Below are positions 1 to 10,230 of a DNA stretch of 64,000 nt, piece by piece (positions within the stretch are counted from its first letter, which is position 1; every line of letters starts with the position of its first letter). Under the pieces are notes generated by a model. That model ran no database searches, was not told where the DNA came from, and saw nothing but the letters and a program-made list of their open reading frames with translations. This DNA is from Papaver somniferum. Its lineage: Eukaryota; Streptophyta; Magnoliopsida; Ranunculales; Papaveraceae. The stretch covers positions 9,900,326 to 9,964,325 of the forward strand of contig NC_039358.1 of assembly GCF_003573695.1 (NCBI RefSeq), read 5' to 3'. Both the position numbers and the translations under genes were made by a program.

Positions 1-3000
1 TTCCTTTTTCCGAAACGATGTGTCCTAGAACTATGCCGGAGTTTACCATGAAGTGGCATTTTTCCCAGTTTAAAATCAGATTCTTTTGCTTACATCTAGA
101 CAACACAAGGACCAGATGGTCCAAACATTCATCAAAAGAGGAACCAAACACAGAGAAATCATCCATAAAGATCTCGAGAAAACTATCTATCATGTCTGAA
201 AAAATGCTCATCATGCAACGCTGAAAAGTGGCAGGTGCATTACACAGCCCGAAGGGCATACGTCTAAAAGCAAATGTCCCAAATGGACACGTAAATGTAG
301 TTTTTTCCTGATCTTCCGGTGCAATGTGAATTTGGTTATAACCGGAAAAGCCATCTAGAAAACAGTAGTGACTGTGTCCAGACACACGTTCTAGCATTTG
401 GTCTATGAAGGGAAGGGGGAAGTGATCTTTTCTTGTTACTGTGTTCAACTTCCTGTAGTCGATACATACTCGCCATCCTGTGGTTGTACGTGAAGGGACT
501 AACTCATTCTTTTCGTTCCGAACTACAGTAATGCCTGACTTCTTAGGCACAACTTGAATGGGACTAACCCATTTACTATCTGAAATCGGATATATGATAC
601 CCGCATCAAGTAGCTTCAAGATCTCACTCTTAACAACGTCTCTCATGTTAGGATTAAGTCTCCTTTGCATTTCCCTAGATGGTTTGGCATTCTCTTCAAG
701 ATTAATGTGGTGCATGCAAATGGTGGGACTTATCCCTTTGAGATCTGAGATGGTCCATCCTAAGGCTTCTTTCTGCTCCTCAAGTACTCCTAAAAGCTTG
801 TTTTCCTGTTCTATGTTTAATCGTGAAGAAATGATAACAGGTAAAGTATCAGAAGGACCTAGAAATGCATACTTCAAAGTATCAGGTAATGGTTTCAATT
901 CCTGTTTGGCCTTAGGAGACTCATCCGAAGATATAACAGACTTCTCAGAAAGTGGGAGTTGTTCCACTGTAGTCTGCCATTTAGTGATGTCCATTTGAGG
1001 TACAGATTCGAGCAAAGATTGGACTTCACCAATGTATTCATCATCATACAACTCCAAGTTAACATCTTCCAAACATGCTTGCAAGGGATCTTTTGACATA
1101 ATGCCAGTCAATGAATCTTGTATCAAACTCTCAATCATATTGACCTCATGTACATCCTCATCATCAAGATTCACATGCTGTTGACTAACATTAAACGCAT
1201 TCAATTCTACAGTCATGTTTCCAAAAGATAGTTTTAACACTCCATTCCGACAGTTGATGATCGCATTGGACGTCGCCAAGAAAGGACGTCCTAAAATGAC
1301 AGGAATGTGACAATTTGGGTTTTGTACAGGTTGAGTGTCTAAGACAATGAAGTCTACAGGAAAATAGAATTTTTCAACCTTAATCAAAACGTCTTCTACC
1401 ACTCCACGAGGAACTTTGACGGATCGGTCCGCCAATTGGAGAGTTATGGGTGTAGGCTTCAACTCTCCAAGACCTAACTGCACATAAACAGAATATGGCA
1501 GGAGGTTCACACTTGCACCTAGATCTAATAAAGCTCTATTGACCGTGTGTTTTCCGATAGTGCAAGAGATTGTTGGACAACCTGGGTCCTTAAACTTGGG
1601 TGGAGTTTTGTTTAGAATGATGGAACTCACCTGTTCAGCTAAGAAAGCACGTTTTTGCACATTAAGCTTGCGCTTTTGAGTACACAAGTCTTTGAGGAAT
1701 TTGGCATATGCAGGGATTTGCTTGATTGCCTCAAGAAAAGGAATGTTGATGTTGACTCTTTTGAACAGTTCTAACATTTCATTGTAATGGGTGCTTTTCT
1801 GTTGATGAACTAACCTCTGAGGATATGGAGCAACATGAGCATTAGGAGGTAGAGGGACATTCACAGCAGTGGGACTGTCGGCTTCACTAATGTACTCGGG
1901 CACTTTTTCTAAACTGGAGGTTTCCTTTGGTGGTGTAGGCAATGATATGTTTGGCTCAGATTCATTTGATTGTGGTATACCTACATTGTTCTCAACAATC
2001 TTACCACTTCGGAGAGTGGTGATGGAATGGACTTGATCGGGTGAGGTTCCATTGCAAGATGAAGTGCCTGCTTGAAATATCCTCTTTGGATTTTGTTGGG
2101 GTTGGCTAGGAAGTTTACCCTTTTCTCTTGTATTCAGTGCATCGCAAATTTGACCCATCTGTAGTTCTAGAGCGGAGACTCTTTGATCAGTTGCTTTCTC
2201 ATTTTTCATCAGATGTTGGGTTAACTGATTGATACTCTCTTCGATGCTAGACAATTTCTTGTCAGCAGTGTATTGAGGGTACGACTGCTGTTGAGGATTT
2301 TTTTGATAGCCTTGATTGTTTTGATAGCTTTGAGTGGGTTGAGATGGTCCTCCTTGAATGGGTCCTTTAGACCATGAAAAATTGGGGTGGTTCCTCCATC
2401 CTGGGTTGTAGGTCTGTGAATAAGGGTTATGCTCTTGTTTTTGAAACATAGCATGTGCCTGTTCCAGCCTAGATTCTTGGAATGCATGCATTTCCGGACA
2501 ATCACTGACCTGATGGTCAGAACCGTTACATATATCACAGATAGCCATTTCGACATGTTCACAGAAAGCAGTGGTAGAAGGTTTTACGTTTTTCTGAAGT
2601 TCTAACGCTTCTATTCTTCTTGCTAGTGCTGCCATTTTTGCATTTCCCTCAAAATCAGACTCAATTCTATGGACCTTATCTACAGGTGTAGTCTTTCTAG
2701 GTTCACGAATGGACTCCCACTGTTGAGTTTTTTCAGCAACTTCAATTAGGAAAGCCCAAGAGTCATCAGCACTTTTATCTGTGAAGAGTCCATTACACAT
2801 AGACTCTACAATTGTTCGGGTGGAGACATCTAAACCTTCATACAAAATTTGCACAAGTCTCCATTTTTCAAAACCATGATGGGGACACTTAAGCAACAAT
2901 TCATTGAATCTCTCAAGATATCTAGCTAAGGTTTCACCTTCTAATTGTACAAAGCTGTTCAGACTTTGACGAATTGTCGCAGTCTTGTGGTTAGGGAAGA

Positions 3001-3454
3001 ACTTTTTGAAAAACTCTTTTGTGAGGTTATCCCATGTCCTAATTGACTGTGGATGTAAGGCATACAGCCATGACTTGGCCTTTTCCTTCAAAGAGAAAGG
3101 AAATAGTCTCAATTTTAGGGTTTCGTCAGACATCTGAGTGAAACGTATAGTTCCACAAATCTCCTCGAATTCTCTCACGTGATGGTAAGGGTTTTCGTTT
3201 TCAATTCCTCTAAACACGGGAAGCATTTGTATTGTGCTCGATTTTAGCTCATAATGACCAGTAGCTTCTGGTAAAACAATGCACGAGGGTTGGCTTGTCC
3301 TTGTGGGGTACATGTAATCCTTGAGGCTACGGGGTTCTTCCATTATCTCAGGTTGGTCTGGTGTGTTTTCCTCAGAAGATGTGGGTATGTCAATTGGGTC
3401 TATTGGATTGACTCTAATTAGTCGGTTTGATTGGTCTCTAAAGGTCACAACCAT
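1..3454 (-). CDS. Gag-protease-reverse transcriptase polyprotein of Athila-like element, partial (runs off left edge)
   Basis: Start ATG at 3452-3454 on the minus strand. I read the same frame at six checkpoints between 3454 and 1, so it appears open for about 1,150 codons. Order: gag with TLARYLERFNELL (about 2900-2945); a zinc knuckle CDICNGSDHQVSDC (C-x2-C-x4-H-x4-C, about 2483-2533); a glutamine-rich linker; an aspartic protease DLGASVNLLPYSV (about 1490-1530), followed by VILGRPFLATSNA; then RT with WVSPIQVVPKK, FGTFAFRRMPFGLCNAP and the FMDD catalytic motif, ending in IVLGHIVSEKG at the window edge. The protein would form virus-like particles and copy the element RNA. RNase H and integrase must lie to the left. 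I did not check every codon for stops. Confidence 0.85.
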   Translation of the reverse strand, partial: MVVTFRDQSNRLIRVNPIDPIDIPTSSEENTPDQPEIMEEPRSLKDYMYPTRTSQPSCIVLPEATGHYELKSSTIQMLPVFRGIENENPYHHVREFEEICGTIRFTQMSDETLKLRLFPFSLKEKAKSWLYALHPQSIRTWDNLTKEFFKKFFPNHKTATIRQSLNSFVQLEGETLARYLERFNELLLKCPHHGFEKWRLVQILYEGLDVSTRTIVESMCNGLFTDKSADDSWAFLIEVAEKTQQWESIREPRKTTPVDKVHRIESDFEGNAKMAALARRIEALELQKNVKPSTTAFCEHVEMAICDICNGSDHQVSDCPEMHAFQESRLEQAHAMFQKQEHNPYSQTYNPGWRNHPNFSWSKGPIQGGPSQPTQSYQNNQGYQKNPQQQSYPQYTADKKLSSIEESINQLTQHLMKNEKATDQRVSALELQMGQICDALNTREKGKLPSQPQQNPKRIFQAGTSSCNGTSPDQVHSITTLRSGKIVENNVGIPQSNESEPNISLPTPPKETSSLEKVPEYISEADSPTAVNVPLPPNAHVAPYPQRLVHQQKSTHYNEMLELFKRVNINIPFLEAIKQIPAYAKFLKDLCTQKRKLNVQKRAFLAEQVSSIILNKTPPKFKDPGCPTISCTIGKHTVNRALLDLGASVNLLPYSVYVQLGLGELKPTPITLQLADRSVKVPRGVVEDVLIKVEKFYFPVDFIVLDTQPVQNPNCHIPVILGRPFLATSNAIINCRNGVLKLSFGNMTVELNAFNVSQQHVNLDDEDVHEVNMIESLIQDSLTGIMSKDPLQACLEDVNLELYDDEYIGEVQSLLESVPQMDITKWQTTVEQLPLSEKSVISSDESPKAKQELKPLPDTLKYAFLGPSDTLPVIISSRLNIEQENKLLGVLEEQKEALGWTISDLKGISPTICMHHINLEENAKPSREMQRRLNPNMRDVVKSEILKLLDAGIIYPISDSKWVSPIQVVPKKSGITVVRNEKNELVPSRTTTGWRVCIDYRKLNTVTRKDHFPLPFIDQMLERVSGHSHYCFLDGFSGYNQIHIAPEDQEKTTFTCPFGTFAFRRMPFGLCNAPATFQRCMMSIFSDMIDSFLEIFMDDFSVFGSSFDECLDHLVLVLSRCKQKNLILNWEKCHFMVNSGIVLGHIVSEKG

Positions 3455-4476
3455 ATCCTAATAAGATCATTGATCGATGAAATAACATCTAACAAGCCCA
3501 CAGTCAATGAAAAACAAACACGACCTAAAATTTGGTTTTGTTGGGTTTTGGTTTCACAATGGGCTTTGGATTATAAAATGTAGAGCCCAAATTTTTGGTT
3601 TGAAAGGGTTAGAAACTTTGGTTTAAAATGGGTTTAGAAAATTTTTGGATTAATTGGGACAAAGCCCAACCAACTAAAAGGCTTTTGGTTCTTGGGTTCT
3701 TTGAAAAATTTTGGTGAGAAAAATCTTAACTCACGGCCCAACAGAATTTTGTTGCCTCTAAGCCCAACAGAATTGTTTTTGTAAGGTTAGGAGCCCAATG
3801 GATGGGATATAAACCTATAGTCCAAATTAAAGTGCAAGCCCACAAAAGAAAAGAAAAAATAACAAACAAATAATTACAAGCCCATAAAAGAAAGAGAAAA
3901 AGAAAAAGAAAAAGAAAAATTATTACAAGCCCAAATAGAAAATAAAGAAAAAGAAAAACTAAAATTATTACAAGCCCAAATATAAATACTTAAATACAAG
4001 CCCAAAGAAATTTAATGAGGCCCAGTTGGGTTAGCTCATGGGTTAGGCTTACTTGATTTTTGGAGGGAAGCCCAAATTTGGGCTTTTTATCCCTTTTTGT
4101 TGCACTAGCCCAGTTGGGCTTGGATCTTCCTTAGCAACCTTAATCAACAGCAACAGCAGCAGCACAGCAGCAGCAACAGCAACAGCAACAGCAGCTTCAC
4201 AGCAGCAGCAACAGCAGGAACTTCAGCTCCACTGCAGTTCCAACAGCAACAGCAGCTTGGCAGCAGCTTTGGCTCCACAAAGCTAACAGCAACAGCAGCT
4301 GCAATAACAGTCAGTGCAAGGTAGTGCAAGGCAATGCTCTTAGTGAAGCGAGAACAAGAGCAATGCAAGAGCAGGAGCAAACAAGGAAGTTGCAGGTCAG
4401 GAACAAGTAAGATTAGCAAGAAAGAAGAAAAAAAAAAAAGAATAAGGAAAACAGAAAACAAGCAAACCGCTACCGA
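3455..4476 (-). other. Leader of the Athila-like element between primer site and gag
   Basis: About 1 kb between the primer binding site and the gag ATG. It holds an A/G-rich stretch (3840-3970, repeated AAAAAG units), many short 'aagccca' motifs, and the CAG/CAA tract listed separately. Short open frames here (for example 4053-4286 and 4334-4666) are low-complexity and I do not regard them as genes. Long leaders are usual in this lineage. Confidence 0.6.
4146..4310. repeat. CAG/CAA microsatellite in the retrotransposon leader
   Basis: Imperfect trinucleotide run of CAG and CAA units (caacagcagcagc-type), interrupted by 'cttcagctccactgcag'. It encodes polyglutamine in one frame and polyleucine/cysteine on the other strand. 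It lies in non-coding leader sequence, so it is most likely a simple repeat and not a protein feature. Confidence 0.85.
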
Positions 4477-4494
4477 GTCCCCGGCAGCGGCGCC
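4477..4494 (-). other. Primer binding site, tRNA-Asp type
   Basis: The minus strand reads TGGCGCCGCTGCCGGGGA, complementary to the 3' end of plant tRNA-Asp with one mismatch. It lies 7 bases inside the LTR edge. tRNA-Asp priming is known for Athila/Tat elements, and this fixes the LTR boundary and the orientation. Confidence 0.88.
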
Positions 4495-4501
4495 AAAAAC
4501 T

Positions 4502-6347
4502 TGGTGGAAAGGGAAAAAAGCACCTAAACTAGCCTGCAAGTGCACAGGGAAGTTGAAGCAAGAAAAAGTAAATAAGGGTTTTGTCCACAGGGACTTGGAG
4601 GATTTGCTAAAGTTCTCTAAGTTTCAAAAGTTAACTGAATTCAAAGGAGCTAGTGACAAAAGTTGATAAAAAGGATTGAGTTACTAGGGTTATTAAGTCC
4701 ACCTCTAACTTACACCATGTATTCACTAGATTATGCTATTCTTGCCTTATAAGATGCAAGGATTAAGATTCCATTCTTGGTTCTCTACATCTAAGGAGTT
4801 TCTCCTATAGAAAGATCAAATCAACTAAAGTATGACTCCAAAGCACTAATTGTCTTGGTTAAGACACAACTAGTCTAAGGATTAAGAGTGGTCTGGTTGA
4901 ACATGAGTTGTAGTTTTATCAACATGCTATAAGTCTAACTACAATGTATTCATAACATACCATGTATTCATAACATACAATGTGAAAGTAGAATGATGAT
5001 TTACTAACTTTGATTCTTTCCTAAACTTGTTTATCAATCAAGAACAACATAATCATAGTGTAATACATAACAGTAAGTTAGAGCTTCCTCAAATCCCTAG
5101 CAGATGAAACTAGAACATATACATGACCATTATCATCATCTTCACAGGTGTAGACATACTCAAAAATATCATCATAACAGCAAACATAGTCAAGGTGAAA
5201 ATATATCAAGTATCAAATTAATATTGCAAGAAGTAAAATTTATAACTCAAAGCATGATGTTCACTGGCTAGCCCAGAGATGCCGAATTTCACAACCCCTA
5301 ACACCCTTTTATAGTTACAACAAAAAAATTCCAAAATCCCCAAATCAGTGAAATTAGGGTTTTACAAAGAATCCTTACCTAATCTCTGAAAACGATTGAT
5401 AGCTCTCACCCATGCTTCCTTGTCGTCTGCTGATGCTACCCATGCCTTCGATTTATCCTCTAACCTCACCTATTTCATCAACTCCTAACCTAGGGTTCAT
5501 GTGAGATGAAACGATTAGGAGGTGATGTAATAAGTGGCTAGAAAAGTAGGTCTTGGTTGTTAGAAGTGATGATGGCTCGAGTGGTGGTGATTGAGTGATT
5601 TGGGGGAGAAGATGGTTGAGTGATTTGGGGGAAGAAGATGGTTGCAGAGAAGAAAAAAGGGATGGAAGAGAAACTCGATGGAATTAGGAGAAGGGTGCGT
5701 TTGGTGCGGGTTATAGGGTTAGGTTGCTTAGGTGTTAAACGGGATCATCAAATTTGATGTTTTGTGAAGGGAATCCGTGGGATGGAAAGATGATAGAATG
5801 ATCCAACGACGCGATGGAGATGGATGTGGATAGACCGTTAGATCTGAGATACATCAAAACTGACGGTCGGAGATGGAGCTAGGTGTTGTAGTGTTTGACT
5901 GGAGCTTTAGACTTCGATGCACGACGATGAAGCGACCGTAGGATGCTGAGATGATCCAATCTGACGGCTGAAGATGAATGCGGGTATGGATATTGGAAAT
6001 GGGTTTGGGTGAGGGTTTTGGGCCTTGGGTATGCCAAGCCCATATCTTCTTTAAGAACAATTCTTCCTCTTCAAGCCCACTTCTAGCCTTTTGGTCTTGT
6101 GCACAACATTCTTCGCGGCTTCCTTGTGTAATTCCTCCCGGCTTTTCACTACTTTTCTGCTCTTTTCGCTCCGCTATTCATCGAAACTTTATTTATTACC
6201 TAAAAATGCAAAATTAATTAATAAAAATATTTATTCTTGAAAACAATGAAAATACAGAATATGGGATAAAATGTAGAATTAATGCACAAAAGATGAGTTA
6301 AATGCCAAGAAAAATATATAGAAATATGCACTTTTTAGCACTCATCA
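4502..6347 (-). repeat. 5' LTR of the Athila-like element (1,846 bp)
   Basis: On the minus strand it starts TGATGAGTGC at 6347 and ends ...CCACCA at 4502, next to the primer site. The U3 end contains the AT-rich block with TTTTTAGGTAATAAATAAAG typical of Athila LTRs (about 6175-6215). The partner LTR is outside the window, so the 5-bp target duplication expected at 6348-6352 (gaaag) cannot be confirmed. Confidence 0.8.
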
Positions 6348-6352
6348 GAAAG

Positions 6353-6868
6353 CAGCAATAAGTTCCTACCATGTTTCAATGGATTCAGATGGTAGGTTGT
6401 TCAGCCAGGTCTTGGCTTTATCTCTCAAGGAAAAGGGAAACATCTTAAGTTTCCAGACTTCATCAGTAAGGTCTTTTATTCTAATTGTCCCACAAATTTC
6501 CCCAAAGTCCCTAATATGAAAATAAGGGTTCTCATCATCTTTCCCTAAGAATATAGGGATCATCGGAAGAATACTAGGTTTTATCTCGAAATTAGCCGTA
6601 GTGGCTAGCAATTTAATGCACGAAGCTCGGGTGGACCTAGTTAGGAACATGTAATCTTCAAAGTTGCCATTGCTGGAACAGCTGAAGTACTAGGGGTATT
6701 TTCCTCACAAAGAGACAGATTCTCAAAACTGAAGTTTCCAAAAAAGGGGCTCTCAAAAGAAGAGTCTTCGAGTTCCCCGCCTTCACAAGAAGAACTACTA
6801 GGTTTATCACTAATCAAACGACCTAGAGTGTTTCTTTTCCAAGCCCGCTCTTTAATAACCTTGGGCAT
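6353..6868 (-). pseudogene. Gag fragment of the older Athila/Tat-like element, frameshifted
   Basis: Two minus-strand reading segments in different frames (6868-6641 and 6650-6366) join into a gag N-terminus: PSILPMIPIFLGKDDENPYF, FGEICGTIRIKDLTDEVWKL, FPFSLRDKAKTWLNNLPSES. These match the same region of the intact gag at 3100-3300 (for example FPFSLKEKAKSWLYALHPQS). A TAG follows 'ETW' where Trp or a sense codon is expected, and the frame is then cut by the LTR of the inserted element at 6347. It cannot encode a working Gag. Confidence 0.75.
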
Positions 6869-7960
6869 ACACTATAAAAACAAAATAAAAAGAAAGAAAT
6901 CCTAAAAGGAAGGGAAGTTCTATGCAAACACAAACAAGGCTGACTCCACCAAAGAAAACCTAAAGATTTCTAGCAAACAAAAAGTATGATGGCTCCACTT
7001 AGATTGTTTCTAGACCAGCATCTAATCCTTCGAAAGGGAATTCGTTACAATTTAAGCAAACCCCTCTGGAATCAATCCGAGTTTAAGTAAGTTGAATCGA
7101 GACGAGGGAAGCTCAATGGAGCTTTGATACCCAAGGCCTCACCGGCGTTACAAGGCGGCGTATTCAAATCACAGAAATCATCATGAACTTTGAATCATGC
7201 TTAAAAGAGTAACCAATATTTTTCGAATGACTTTCCTATTAAGCTCGTTACCCTATAAGTCTCATTCTAGTCAAATTTTAGGCTTAGGTTCGCGTTTGGT
7301 TTCGTTTTCCTAAGGCGGGCAAGAAGGGAACGGTGATGAAATCCGAACCCTTATCTTGTATGGCCAGTCCTTGCCCTTTACTAGGAAGTTAAAGCATCAG
7401 TTTTCAAATCCTCAGCATATATGCAAACGAAGGAATACAGTAACTCGCTAACAGGAGATTCGCGAGTGTTTCGACAAACTTACCTCCCGTACCAGACGGG
7501 GGATGAACCGCTAAAGTCGACTCGGGCCACGACTCCTATGTCATGTAGGAACCCGAGGGGACGAGGCGATATCGTAATCGCCGTCCTTCTCTGCAAACAG
7601 TTTATATTTAAACTACCCTTCCGTAGGGTTTTAAAAAAAAAGTCCCAAAGTCCAAAAATAAAGTGCAAAAGAAAAAAAAATAATCTAAAAGAAATTCTAA
7701 TTTTTTTATCTCTCTCTCTCTGTTTTTTTTTAATTAATTTTTATTCTCCTTTTCTTTCGCTCCCTTCGCTTTGCTTTTACTCCAAATCTTTAAGTATTCA
7801 CCAAAAGCTTTGGCAAATTTTTTTCGCTCCAAATTCCAAAATCTGTAAGGAAAAGACAAAAACCCGGAAAAGTAAAGAAGAACAAATAAAATAAAAATGA
7901 AAAACAAATAAAAACCTAAAAAAAATAATCTAAAAACTCTAGCCTAAAGATAAGTCCGCG

Positions 7961-7972
7961 TCGGCGGCGCCA
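7961..7972 (-). other. Primer binding site of the older element
   Basis: Minus strand TGGCGCCGCCGA, sharing its first eight bases with the tRNA-Asp-type site at 4494 and then differing. The exact primer tRNA is not clear from the sequence. It lies about 20 bases inside the LTR end. Confidence 0.6.
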
Positions 7973-7992
7973 AAAATTAAGGATATTTTTAA

Positions 7993-9162
7993 TGATGTTG
8001 TAGTAATAAGTTCGTTGAGACTTGTGAAGGCAAAAGATTTTAGACTTATAAAACTTAAAAATAGAAAACTTATTGCAAAATTGATTTCAAGATATTAAAA
8101 GTAACCAAGACATTAGATTCCACTATTGCACATGAATGAACGATACCAAATATGTTTCAAAACTCTAACTATCTTTTAAGTCCTTTATTTCTTAATTCAC
8201 ACATAATCAAATATATTCCCAAATATTAATTGTATTCCCTAAGAATAGACTATCAATCAATTAAACATAGTATAATCTATCAAATTGAATCACAAGTAAT
8301 TAAGAAAATTATGTGAACATTTAGAACTCCGCAAAAGCGGTGATTGAATGAATTATAAATTGTAAATTAGAGAAAATAAAATTGTTACCAATCATTCATG
8401 CATAGATAACTTCATCCATTGCCTTGGTTGCACGAGAATTAGCTCATCATCATGGAAACACACTCAAAATTCTTTTTTATTGCTCAATGGGTGTTTACAA
8501 AGATGAAATGGGAGAAACAATGATAAAATAGTGATTTTCTTTTCTCTCCCAAAAACTCCTCCCAAATGTGCTCTCTAGCTCTCTATTTATACACACAAAT
8601 ACACATCACTCAAATATATTCTTCCATAACTCCAAAATCTTCTTCTTTTTAATTAAAAATATCTCCAGAATTTTTCCTTCTCTTTATTCTATATATTTCT
8701 TTACTAAACCCATATCTTCTTTAATTCGCAGAATAAAATCCAAGATAAAATCTTCCAAGGATATCTATCTTGTTTAATACAAGATAACTTCCTTTTTCTT
8801 CAAGACTTCATGTTTGTAAGGCAAGAATATATTCTTATCTTAAAGATAATAAATCCTTTACCGTTGAAAGCAAATTTCCCGCCAATATTTTCTTTTCAAA
8901 TCAAGGAAGAAGATGGAGCCCCCTTAACCAGTAATGGGGTGTGATTAGCAGTTGATTCCCTGGGGTTCCCCTTATCCAAAACTGAGAGTCCGAATAACAT
9001 GTGTCCTCCGGGTGCCTATACCAACTTTTCGAGCCGAATTTTCCAAAAATGTTTATTTTCCAAAAATACCTACAAACACATAAAACACCATAATAAGTAG
9101 AAAATCGAGTACCAACAATACTGAAAATTGAGGACAATTTGGTCACAAAAATGTGTCTATCA
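7993..9162 (-). repeat. 5' LTR of the older Athila/Tat-like element (about 1.17 kb)
   Basis: Starts TGATAGACAC at 9162 (minus) and ends in ATCA at 7993. The ends were set by comparison with the solo LTR at 58818-60484, whose 5-bp target duplication proves its edges. The element was inserted into the 3' internal region of the copia-type element that resumes at 9163. Confidence 0.75.
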
Positions 9163-10230
9163 GTTATCTTGCTTTATTGTTTGGTATCAATCGTTTAGGC
9201 TTACAAAATTTCGGTGCAATTGCGGTGCTTTAATGTCTATGTTGTTTCAATTGCTTCCGGTTGAGGTGAATAATTATGCAAGTTGGTTTATTTGGTTTGT
9301 ATGAATTGTTTATGGCTTAACGAAAGAAAAGGTTTACATGATGAATTGTTTAGTCCAATTCGATTCCGGATAAGAGAAACTAAGTTAATTATGATCTTAG
9401 TTAGACTTATCAAAGAGGAGGTTTCAGTTATTCAGGTCTAATCGAATGCCTTAACAAGAAATGCTAGTTAACTAACCTAGTACTTGTCTTGTTCAAAATT
9501 TAAAGGTCTAAGTTATATGGATAATTAGAACCCGATGAGAAAAATAGAGTTATCTTTATTTTGGTCTTATCGAACAAGTGATTGTATTTGTAGAATCGAT
9601 TTAGCAAAGCAACTAAGGTACTTAGTCGATTTTTGGTTTGCTAAACTATTAGGGATTGTTTTCTTGGTAACATATAAAAATAAAATTACTTTATAGTTTC
9701 GGTTTTGATATTGGTTATCAAAAATGGTGTGTGGAACCCTCGTGCTTAACTCTATAGGTTGCAAGTCTATTCAGATTTATAAGATCCTTTCGCTTTGTCC
9801 TTTATTTTTTCGTTTAATTGTCATTTTGTGACAAAAAGAGGGATAAATATATGGAGTAAACAAGTGATACTGGTATTGATTTATATTGATTGGTATCACT
9901 AAGGTAAAGTACATTGGTGCTTAAACGTTTATCTAACGAAAGAGTAAAAGCATAGACTAAGGGGGAGTAGCATATCATATGATGCTTGTAGTTATATGGA
10001 CTACAAGGGAATAAAAAATACGTGCAGATTGATAAAATCTACCTATCTTACCTTTATGGGGAGTATTAGCTTTGTTATTATAATGTCAACAACGACATTT
10101 ATGGATTGAAAGTATACAGGTTATTGTGCTGTTGAATTCGGGAATCAAGCGTATGTGTAATGAATTCTTGTAATTTGTTTATCCATATGATGTAAGAGTT
10201 TTGTCACTAAAATTGACAAAGGGGGAGATT

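Larger units (their letters stand above)
1..6347 (-). mobile_element. Athila-like LTR retrotransposon, 5' LTR to RT; 3' part lies left of the window
   Basis: Read on the minus strand the order is LTR (6347 to 4502), primer binding site (4494 to 4477), a ~1 kb leader, then a gag-protease-RT frame from 3454 to the window edge. The LTR begins TGATGAGTGCTAAAAAGTG, which I recognise as the start typical of Athila LTRs, and the primer site matches plant tRNA-Asp as in that lineage. The element is inserted into the gag of a related older element, whose sequence resumes at 6348. The single open frame suggests a fairly recent insertion. The integrase, any env-like ORF and the 3' LTR are outside the window, so completeness and age cannot be judged here. 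Confidence 0.85.
6348..9162 (-). mobile_element. Older Athila/Tat-like element (5' LTR, leader, gag start) cut by the 1-6347 element
   Basis: Minus order: LTR 9162-7993, primer site 7972-7961, leader to about 6869, then gag pieces 6868-6353, where the reading stops at the LTR of the inserted element. The LTR belongs to the same family as the solo LTR at 58818-60484: both start TGATAGACACATTTTTGTG and share TTTTTGGAAAA and 'cccggaggacac' blocks. The remainder of the element should lie beyond the left end of the window, past the inserted element. Confidence 0.75.

Noticed and set aside
558..998. Plus-strand ORF of 146 codons at the left end
   Set aside because: Antisense of the Athila-like polyprotein, which carries clear protease and RT motifs in the same stretch.
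4053..4286. Polyglutamine protein
   Set aside because: It is a CAG/CAA microsatellite in a retrotransposon leader, with no other protein-like sequence.
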